A stretch of 64,000 nt of DNA from JAXLYX01 sp046351215 (GTDB lineage: Bacteria > Myxococcota_A > Polyangia > Polyangiales > Houyiibacteriaceae): assembly GCA_046351215.1 (NCBI GenBank), contig JAXLYX010000023.1, positions 17,449 to 81,448 on the forward strand, written 5' to 3'. A model generated the notes under the pieces. That model did no database searches, was not told the DNA's origin, and worked only from the letters and a program-made list of their open reading frames with translations. Below, piece by piece: positions 57,941-64,000 of this stretch. A program made the position numbers and the translations under genes. The stretch's first letter is position 1. Each line of letters opens with the position of its first letter.

Positions 57941-59395
57941 ATGGCGCACGTCGTCGTTCTCGGAGCGGGCGTAGCGGGCCACACGGCCGCGCTCGTGCTG
58001 CGGCGCAAGCTCGGCCGCTCGCACGAGGTGACGGTCGTGACGCCGAATCGCCTGTGGAACTGGATTCCCTCGAACATCTGGGTCGGCGTCGGTGTGATGG
58101 CGAAGGAAGACGTCACCTTCGAGCTCGCGCCGATCTACGCGAAGCAGGGCATCCGCTACGAGCAGGCGAAGGCCGTGGAGATCCATCCGGAGGGCTCCTC
58201 GGCGATCGACGGGCCCTTCGTCGTCGTGGAGCGCACGGACGAGGCCCGACGCGGAGAGCGTGAGACGCTCCGCTACGACTACCTCGTCAACGCGACCGGC
58301 CCTCGCCTCGACTTCGCCGCGACCCCGGGTCTCGGCCCCGAAGGCCACAGCCTCTCGGTCTGCACCGCGGACCACGCGGTCGAGGCGAGCCACCGCCTCG
58401 CGCAGGCCATCGAGCGGATGAAGCGCGGCGAGGAGCTCACGCTCGTGGTCGGCACGGGCCACGGCACCTGCACCTGCCAGGGCGCCGCGTTCGAGTACGT
58501 CTTCAACGTCGAGTTCGAGCTACGACGCGCGGGTGTGCGCGATCGCGCCCGCCTCGTCTTCCTCACGAACGAAGCCGATCTCGGCGACTTCGGCGTCGAC
58601 GGGATGCAGCTCGAGACGGGCGGCTACGTCGTGCCCGGCAAGCTCTTCGCGGAGTCCCTCTTCGCGGAGCGCGGCATCGAGTGGATCACGGGCGCGGCCG
58701 TGAAGGCGGTCGAGCAGGGGCTCGTCCGCTACGAGACCCTCGACGGAGAGGAGCACACGCTCCCCTTCGACTTCGCGATGCTGCTCCCTCCCTTCAAGGG
58801 GGCCCTCCTCCGCGCCTTCGATCGCTCGGGCGCCGACATCTCGAGCGAGCTCTTCGCGCCGAGCGGCTTCATGAAGGTCGACGCCGACTACACGGCGAAG
58901 CCCTACGAGGAGTGGCGCCCCGAGGACTGGCCGAGCACCTACCAATCGCCTCGCTACGCGAACGTCTTCGCCGCGGGCATCGCCTTCGCGCCGCCGCACG
59001 CGATCTCGCGCCCGCGGAAGTCGAAGAACGGCACGCTCATCGCGCCCGCTCCGCCGCGCACCGGCATGCCCTCGGGCATCATGGGGCGCACGGTCGCGCT
59101 GAGCATCGTCGACATGATCGAGGGCGCCGCGAAGCCGACGCACTCCGCCTCGCTCGCGCAGATGGGCGCGGCCTGCGTCGCCTCGGCCGGCGCGAGCGTC
59201 CTCTCGGGAACGGCCGCTTCGATGACGATGTTCCCGGTCGTCCCCGACTACCGGAAGTACCCCGGCACCGGCCGCGACCTCCGCTACACGACCGGCGAGA
59301 TCGGCTCGGCCGGCCATTGGATCAAGTCGCTGCTCCACACGATGTTCCTCTACAAGGCGCGCGCCAGACCCCTCTGGTGGCTCATCCCGGAGTGA
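57941..59395 (+). CDS. FAD-dependent sulfide:quinone-oxidoreductase-like protein
   Basis: A 484-residue protein with GGAGG before the ATG. The N-terminal FAD site VVLGAGVAGHTAALVLRR, the SQR/Fcc-type segment VVTPNRLWNWIPSNIWVGVG, a second nucleotide site (TLVVGTGHGTC), and Cys residues in CTCQGAAFEYVFNVEF (near the CxxP-x-YE position of SQRs) place it in the SQR/NDH-2 superfamily. The C-terminal region (HTMFLYKARARPLWWLIPE) is amphipathic and basic, like the membrane-anchoring end of SQRs. Expected reaction: oxidation of sulfide or another donor with electron transfer to quinone. One of the three classical SQR cysteines is not obvious, so the substrate is uncertain. It is followed at once by a small companion gene. 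Confidence 0.8.
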   Translation: MAHVVVLGAGVAGHTAALVLRRKLGRSHEVTVVTPNRLWNWIPSNIWVGVGVMAKEDVTFELAPIYAKQGIRYEQAKAVEIHPEGSSAIDGPFVVVERTDEARRGERETLRYDYLVNATGPRLDFAATPGLGPEGHSLSVCTADHAVEASHRLAQAIERMKRGEELTLVVGTGHGTCTCQGAAFEYVFNVEFELRRAGVRDRARLVFLTNEADLGDFGVDGMQLETGGYVVPGKLFAESLFAERGIEWITGAAVKAVEQGLVRYETLDGEEHTLPFDFAMLLPPFKGALLRAFDRSGADISSELFAPSGFMKVDADYTAKPYEEWRPEDWPSTYQSPRYANVFAAGIAFAPPHAISRPRKSKNGTLIAPAPPRTGMPSGIMGRTVALSIVDMIEGAAKPTHSASLAQMGAACVASAGASVLSGTAASMTMFPVVPDYRKYPGTGRDLRYTTGEIGSAGHWIKSLLHTMFLYKARARPLWWLIPE

Positions 59396-59400
59396 TGCCC

Positions 59401-59559
59401 ATGACGAACCGAGACGAGCTCGCTCATTTCACGATGAAGCCCGGTCGGTGGGTGCTGTTCCTGCGGACCTTCCCGCTCTACCAGCTGTGGCGCTTCCTCT
59501 GGGTGAACCTGCGGATGATGGTCATGGTCGTGAAGTCGCACGGCTCGAGCGCGAAGTAG
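59401..59559 (+). CDS. 52-residue companion of the SQR-like flavoprotein
   Basis: ATG 59401 lies 5 bases after the flavoprotein stop, with GGAG of the preceding codons 8 bases upstream; an ATG overlapping the stop (59395) is an alternative. The sequence is basic and aromatic with one amphipathic or membrane helix (LFLRTFPLYQLWRFLWVNLRMMVMVV). The tight coupling suggests a membrane anchor or electron-transfer subunit for the flavoprotein. Too short for family assignment. Confidence 0.65.
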   Translation: MTNRDELAHFTMKPGRWVLFLRTFPLYQLWRFLWVNLRMMVMVVKSHGSSAK

Positions 59560-59603
59560 GCGGCCTCTCTCGTTCGCTCGCGGGAAAAGGCGTGGACGTT
59601 CGT

Positions 59604-59888
59604 CTACGGGAACGCGCTCGAAAGCTCGATCGCGATCACGACGCCGACGCACGCTCCGACCAACAGCCGTGACACGACGCCGAGCTTCCGGCGTCGCACG
59701 TCCGCCAGCACGGCGACGACGGTGGCTGCCGCGGCGACGACGAAGGTGCCGATCGCGAGGACGGACCTCGAAGCGAAGGCGGCCTTGCCCACCTCGTACG
59801 CAGCGGTGGCGAGAAGGAAGGCGCCGAGGACGCCGTAGATCACCACATCGAAGGCACAAAGGCTGGAGGCGAGCTTCTTCTTCGACAT
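59604..59888 (-). CDS. Small membrane protein
   Basis: A 94-residue protein. Three hydrophobic segments (FDVVIYGVLGAFLLATAAY, SVLAIGTFVVAAAATVVAVLA, LLVGACVGVVIAIEL) separated by short basic loops (DVRRRKLGVVSR). The N-terminus is basic (MSKKK). Function unknown. Confidence 0.55.
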   Translation of the reverse strand: MSKKKLASSLCAFDVVIYGVLGAFLLATAAYEVGKAAFASRSVLAIGTFVVAAAATVVAVLADVRRRKLGVVSRLLVGACVGVVIAIELSSAFP

Positions 59889-59945
59889 CGGGGCTCATCT
59901 TGCTGGGATGCCAGGGTTCCGGGAACGCTCACCACACCCCGAGTC

Positions 59946-61538
59946 TCACTCACAGGGGATGTCGACAGGCACTTCGGGCCTTGGGGCGCCTGGATTCCCG
60001 GCGGATGCGCTCAGTCGCCCACGATACGGGAAAGCCTCGAATCTCAGGACGGAACCCGCTGCTGTTCGAACGAGGGACGTTCTCCCTGCGCCCGGCTCGG
60101 ACGGACTGATGCCCCCGGCGTACTCCATCGGACGAGCCATCAGGCGAGCGACGCCGTCCTCGTGGACCATGATCCCTCCCGAGATGTCCACACACGCGAA
60201 GGTGCCCGGAGCGTTCTGCCGCGCGGAGTAGCAGGGGCCCACGTAGGTCCGTTCGTCGGTCGCCCAATCGACCAGGTAGGTGCCCTCGTCGCGCTCCACG
60301 ATCAGGCGATGAGCGGTCTCGAGATAGCCGCGAATGGCGTACCGAACTCCCCGTAGGTCGAGAGTGCGCCGAGCACCGTCCGACAGCCGCACGAGCACCG
60401 TAGGGTCTGCACGTCCGTGCCGATTGCACGCTGGCGTTCCTCCCCCCGGAAGCGACGTCCCGCACGTCTCGACGAGCACCAGGAGGCCGTCCGGAGTGAG
60501 GCGAGCGAAGCAATCCTCACCACCCACGGTGCCCCGCAGCGCGTCGCATGCGGTCGGTCCGAACGCTTGGCGATCCTGCGTGAGACCGTAGGTCTCGAAT
60601 GCTTCGGCGCTGGGCGGATCCACGGGCGGCAAGCATCGCACCGTCCCAGGAGAGGAAGCCTCGGATTGCGCCTCCAGGCTCGCGATCGAGACACGCCGGT
60701 CGAGACGCACCGACACCTCGCAGCGCTCACGGGGGCTCCCCTCGACACGCCCGAGGCACCGCCGAGGGGTCGCCCTCACCGTGCCGGACACGCGCAGCTC
60801 CCCACGCCTGACTCCCACCCTCAGGGCTCGGGACTGCTCGAGGTTCGAGAACGTCGCGCCTCCCCCGACCGCGAGCACGAGCTCGGCGGAAGTCTCTCCG
60901 ATCGAGGTCGAGCTACGTCGCTCGCCGAGACCGACGAAGCGCACGCCGAGCTGCGGGTCGACACAGACCACGGCGTTCATCGACGGCACCACGGAGGCCG
61001 CCCAACACGTCTCGAGGTACTCCCAGCGCCTGCGATCGAAGGAGAAGCGACGCGTGCCGAGGAGGTCCTCTTGTACGAACGATCGGAACCCGTCGGCCAT
61101 GCCCACGAGCCGTCCTTCGACTCCGATGGAGACTCGCGAGGTCGAATCGACCAAGAAGAGGTCGTCGGGGTACCCAGGCCAGTCCTGCCGTTGCTTGCGC
61201 ACTTCGAGGATGGGCGGAACCGAGCCCGGCTGCCGGCGAACGAGACAGCCGGCTCCTCCAACGACCGTCAATCGCTGACACAGCCGGGCGTCCGAGATCG
61301 AGGTCCACCCGGCTCCCAAGAGGCGACTCGTTTCCTCGAGGTCCTCCGCTGCGACGACCCGTCCTGGAGCCTGATCCGTCGGCTGGGCGCGGCTCGCCGA
61401 GGGAAGGGCCAGTCCTCCGACGACGACCAGGGCCGCGGCGAACAGGGCTCGCGTGCCCGCACCGAACCGAGAGCTCGTCCTCGAGGTCCGAAGGGAATCC
61501 GATGCAGGAGGGGTTCTCGGGATTTCGAGGCTCGTCAT
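59946..61538 (-). CDS. Secreted hypothetical protein
   Basis: A 530-residue protein from ATG 61538. A signal peptide follows a long basic n-region (GTRALFAAALVVVGGLALPSASRA, cleavage near residue 52). The mature protein is strand-rich with about 14 Cys spaced along it, many in RCL or AC contexts (RLCQRLTVVGGAGCLV, ETCWAASVV, RRCLGRVEGSPRERCEV), so several disulfides are expected. Repeating strand blocks (FVQEDLLGTRRFSFDRRRW, VLVRLSDGARRTLDLRG) could form a beta-propeller, but no clear repeat period was seen. Function unknown. Confidence 0.6.
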   Translation of the reverse strand: MTSLEIPRTPPASDSLRTSRTSSRFGAGTRALFAAALVVVGGLALPSASRAQPTDQAPGRVVAAEDLEETSRLLGAGWTSISDARLCQRLTVVGGAGCLVRRQPGSVPPILEVRKQRQDWPGYPDDLFLVDSTSRVSIGVEGRLVGMADGFRSFVQEDLLGTRRFSFDRRRWEYLETCWAASVVPSMNAVVCVDPQLGVRFVGLGERRSSTSIGETSAELVLAVGGGATFSNLEQSRALRVGVRRGELRVSGTVRATPRRCLGRVEGSPRERCEVSVRLDRRVSIASLEAQSEASSPGTVRCLPPVDPPSAEAFETYGLTQDRQAFGPTACDALRGTVGGEDCFARLTPDGLLVLVETCGTSLPGGGTPACNRHGRADPTVLVRLSDGARRTLDLRGVRYAIRGYLETAHRLIVERDEGTYLVDWATDERTYVGPCYSARQNAPGTFACVDISGGIMVHEDGVARLMARPMEYAGGISPSEPGAGRTSLVRTAAGSVLRFEAFPYRGRLSASAGNPGAPRPEVPVDIPCE

Positions 61539-61613
61539 GTCCGTACGGTCTCCGTGGGTCCGGCGTTCGTGCGCGGGAGCCAAGACGGGAGGCGTTCGCG
61601 GCGGCTCGGCGCC

Positions 61614-61913
61614 TCAGCGCTTCGCCATCTCGAGCAGGGCTCCGACGTCGTCGGCTGCCGCATGGATCCCGAACAGGTCGAGGACGAGGGGGATGGCGTC
61701 GAGCGCGTCGGCGGCCGCCACGAAGGCAGCACGCTCTGCCCCCTCGACGTCTCGTTGCCGCAGGCTCTCGTCGAGCTCGGCGAGGACTCGGCGGCGAAGG
61801 TCGGGTTCGACCTTCGCCCAGGCACGCAGCGTTTCGACGCTCGACCAGCGATGCGCGATCCTCCGGAGCACCGCCTCTCGTTCCGAGTCCCGTTCGAGAT
61901 TGCCCTTCGTCAT
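61614..61913 (-). CDS. Small helical hypothetical protein
   Basis: A 99-residue protein (MTKGNLERDSEREAVLRRIA) that is helical and charged, with HEAT-like or ARM-like pairing (LRAWAKVEPDLRRRVLAELDES; FVAAADALDAIPLVLDLFGI). It lies between two larger minus-strand genes; the 152 bp upstream (61914-62065) show nothing else. Confidence 0.5.
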   Translation of the reverse strand: MTKGNLERDSEREAVLRRIAHRWSSVETLRAWAKVEPDLRRRVLAELDESLRQRDVEGAERAAFVAAADALDAIPLVLDLFGIHAAADDVGALLEMAKR

Positions 61914-62065
61914 GGGAAGCCGAGGATCCTTTCGCACGAATGCGCCGTGGTGCTGGCAACCATGATCGCCCCTCCCCTCGCCGACAAGACTCTGCGCAGG
62001 AGGAATGCTCGGGAGCACCTTCCGGGCCGGTCGATCGACAGCGCGTCTTCGTGGGCGGATCGCAG

Positions 62066-63397
62066 CTAGTCGAAGTCCACCCAGGCGAGGCTCGTCGCTT
62101 CCAGGGTGGCGTTGCGCAAATCGCTCTCCAGGATCTGGAGGTGCAGGCCCATGCCGCCGGGGCTCTCCAACCATGCGAGCTGGCGCCAGTCGCAGGACTG
62201 GGTCGGATCGCCGCCCGTGGTCGCCGTACCGTATCCGAGGAGCTCGCGTGCGCGGCCCCGATACCCCCGCTTCCGCAGCTCGTCGTAGGCTCGTAGATCG
62301 ATCCCTCGATCACGGAGCGCCGTGCCGTGCGGACCGTCGAGCTCCGGGAGTCGAAGCGCCTCCTGGAATTGAACGGCGATCGGGGCTCGCACTTCGTTGA
62401 GCTCCAAGAGGCGCCCTGGAGGCGGCACTCTCCGCAGATCGGAGACGCCGCGTTGCAGCGAGAGCGCGATGCCCACGACTTCGGTCTCCTCCAAGTCGCA
62501 GAAAGCGAAGATGGAGAGCAGGCCCGATTCCGGAAGAATCCCCCGGCATACGGTCTGGCTGACGTCCTCCAGACGGATCTGCCCCACGAATCCACAGTGC
62601 TCGTCGAGGAGCAACTGCTCGCCCATGGCATGCGCGCTGCAGTCCCGATGACGCGGCCAGGAAGCTCCGGACGGCAGATCCGGGTGTCCCCACAATTTCG
62701 AGCGACCTATGGCGAGCTCGCTGTCGTGGACGAGGGGGGAGGCTTCGCGAACGGTGAGAGCCGGTCGAACCAGCCGAAGAATCTCGTGGCGATGGTCGAC
62801 CCATCCGGAGTCAAGGAGCGCGCGGACCAAGTCGCCTCCCATGAGCCAACTCCACTCGTCGTGACCTTCCAAGGGCTCGGGCAGGTCCCCCTCGGCGCCT
62901 GTCGCGATCGCCCTTTGGATCGCGCGCAGGAACCCGGCCCGCGTCACGTCGCCACGGGATGCGAGCCAGTCTGCGTACGCTGCGCGACCGGCGGGCTCGT
63001 GCATGGAGTTGACCACCGCGCTGAGGAGCGGCAGCTCTCCGTCGTGCCGTGTGGAGCGTGGCACTGCATCGGGGACTCGAGGGTCGGGACGCAGAACCTG
63101 CACGAGTCGTTCGAATTCGTCCTCGAGGATCAGGCGCGACGGCGTCCCTCGATCCCGCAATTCGAGCGCGTGGCTCGCCCGATGGCGTCGAAGGAAATCC
63201 AATACGCGCCGCACGGTGGCGATGTTCGCGTCGCGAGTCCCTTCGGTGAGCAGGAAGGGCACGCAGACCTCGCTGGGCTCCTTGCCCCACGGATCCACGA
63301 GCGACCAATCGACGCCCGTGTCCTCGTAGAGGTCGGTCCAGAACCAGGCCGCTTGCGGTGCGATCCTGACGACGAGCTCCGGAGTCGTATGGGTCAC
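62066..63397 (-). CDS. TIGR02996-type / DUF1963 (YwqG-like) protein
   Basis: A 443-residue protein; the start is set at GTG 63397, with TTG 63433 possible. The central segment LLSAVVNSMHEPAGRAAYADWLASRGD matches the TIGR02996 repeat-companion domain (usually ..YADWLEERGD). The C-terminal 230 residues follow the DUF1963/YwqG layout: SELAIGRSKLWGHPDLPSGA, FVGQIRLEDV, LPESGLLSIFAFCD, and finally LLGYGTATTGGDPTQ and WRQLAWLESPGGMG. DUF1963 proteins are structurally related to SUKH-type immunity proteins and have no known enzymatic role. Confidence 0.75.
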   Translation of the reverse strand: MTHTTPELVVRIAPQAAWFWTDLYEDTGVDWSLVDPWGKEPSEVCVPFLLTEGTRDANIATVRRVLDFLRRHRASHALELRDRGTPSRLILEDEFERLVQVLRPDPRVPDAVPRSTRHDGELPLLSAVVNSMHEPAGRAAYADWLASRGDVTRAGFLRAIQRAIATGAEGDLPEPLEGHDEWSWLMGGDLVRALLDSGWVDHRHEILRLVRPALTVREASPLVHDSELAIGRSKLWGHPDLPSGASWPRHRDCSAHAMGEQLLLDEHCGFVGQIRLEDVSQTVCRGILPESGLLSIFAFCDLEETEVVGIALSLQRGVSDLRRVPPPGRLLELNEVRAPIAVQFQEALRLPELDGPHGTALRDRGIDLRAYDELRKRGYRGRARELLGYGTATTGGDPTQSCDWRQLAWLESPGGMGLHLQILESDLRNATLEATSLAWVDFD

Positions 63398-63484
63398 GGC
63401 GCCGACTGTATCGTCGAGGAGGGAAGTCGCCAATCGCGACGACCGTGACCCAACCTCGCGTGGGGTGCCGACGCCCGCCCGCCC

Positions 63485-64000
63485 CTACTTCCTCCCCACC
63501 ACCTTCTTCCGGATCGCCTCGTACCGCGCCGCGTCGAGGCGCTCTTCTTCCTTCACCCACGCGCGCAGCCCCGGCGCGATCGCGCTCGACCACTCGGGGC
63601 TCAGACGGATGCGGAGGAATTCCTCGTAGAGCGAGCCGAGCAGCGCCTCGAGCTTCTCGACGAGGTGCATGCGCTCGAAGAACTTCTCGTCGTCCTCCTC
63701 GGTGAGGAGGGCGGGGATCTTCACGCCGGCCGTGGCCATCGTGTCCGCGTTGAACGTGAACGCGAACTCCTGCTCCTCGTGCACGACGTGGATGTGCGCG
63801 CGCGACGGCATCTTCCCGGCGCGGAGCGCTTCCTTCGCCTCCTTCGTCGCCGAGGGCGAGGGGCCGCGCATCGTGCTCTTCTCGAGCTCGTCCTTCTTGC
63901 ACTCGAGCACGAGGCTCGTGTCGAGGTGGAGGTTCACCTTGCCGAAGCCCTCGACCTCGAGCTCGCCCTCGAAGAGCTCGCTCTTCCACCAGACGAAGAC
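63485..64000 (-). CDS. Hypothetical protein, C-terminal 171 residues (gene runs off the right edge)
   Basis: The reading frame is open from base 64000 to the stop at 63485; a GTG at 63937 is internal, because the upstream codons (VFVWWKSELFEGELEVEGFG) show normal coding character. Visible parts: a strand-rich start, NLHLDTSLVLECKKDELEK, AHIHVVHEEQEFAFTFNAD, and a long C-terminal charged helix (EEERLDAARYEAIRKKVVGRK). This resembles a small beta-barrel domain followed by helices. No family recognised. Confidence 0.6.
   Translation of the reverse strand, partial: VFVWWKSELFEGELEVEGFGKVNLHLDTSLVLECKKDELEKSTMRGPSPSATKEAKEALRAGKMPSRAHIHVVHEEQEFAFTFNADTMATAGVKIPALLTEEDDEKFFERMHLVEKLEALLGSLYEEFLRIRLSPEWSSAIAPGLRAWVKEEERLDAARYEAIRKKVVGRK

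Overview
The window is very GC-rich (roughly 70 percent by eye), coding-dense and uses many GTG starts with 4-base gene overlaps. Its gene content includes large secreted and lipid-anchored proteins of unknown role, cysteine-rich repeats, an RCC1-like propeller, a Ser/Thr kinase fused to an ATPase and helical repeats, a glycine-rich cell-surface protein and AgmX-like C-termini. This points to a large-genome Myxococcota, probably Polyangia or Sandaracinaceae-like. That placement is inferred from gene content; no rRNA or tRNA gene was seen.

Positions 1-2.8 kb look like a scarred accessory segment: a truncated PolX fragment, a Cys-rich lipoprotein, a frameshifted cadherin/VCBS-like remnant and small orphan genes, bounded by an imperfect direct repeat of about 84 bp (296-379 and 2743-2825) and containing a second 33-bp hairpin repeat. 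From 2.9 to 11 kb come a RIO-type kinase, a giant TNFR-like/fibrinogen-like lipoprotein built on a 543-bp internal period, a SUKH protein, and a divergent TetR/cytochrome P450 pair.

Positions 11.2-14.1 kb form a compact defence-type island: an Rpn-family nuclease plus an AbiEi/AbiEii type IV toxin-antitoxin pair, flanked by 50-bp direct repeats that duplicate the 3' end of the adjacent hydrolase gene, as expected for att-like sites. From 14 to 25 kb the minus strand carries the hydrolase, a TerC-family membrane protein, a tightly overlapped five-gene operon (two unknown proteins, RavA-like MoxR ATPase, VWA protein, HEAT-repeat protein) and an atypical pyruvate kinase.

Positions 25-32 kb hold surface and secreted proteins: a membrane-anchored HTH fusion, a Gly-rich lipoprotein, an SSB-tip-like protein, an outer-membrane barrel and an RCC1-like propeller. 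From 31.5 to 39 kb lie a ceramide-glucosyltransferase-like GT21 enzyme, an XPB-like helicase with its Bax1/DUF790 nuclease partner, and a crotonase and SDR pair for acyl-CoA metabolism.

Positions 39-53 kb hold a kinase-ATPase-TPR regulator, tandem paralogous lipoproteins, and two very large DUF3857/transglutaminase-like proteins, of which the first keeps a Cys-His-Asp triad and the second has lost it. From 53 to 64 kb there is a GTGCAC-rich tandem repeat, a lipoprotein/membrane-protein operon, a sulfide:quinone-oxidoreductase-like flavoprotein with a 52-residue companion, and several uncharacterised proteins. The last gene runs off the window edge.
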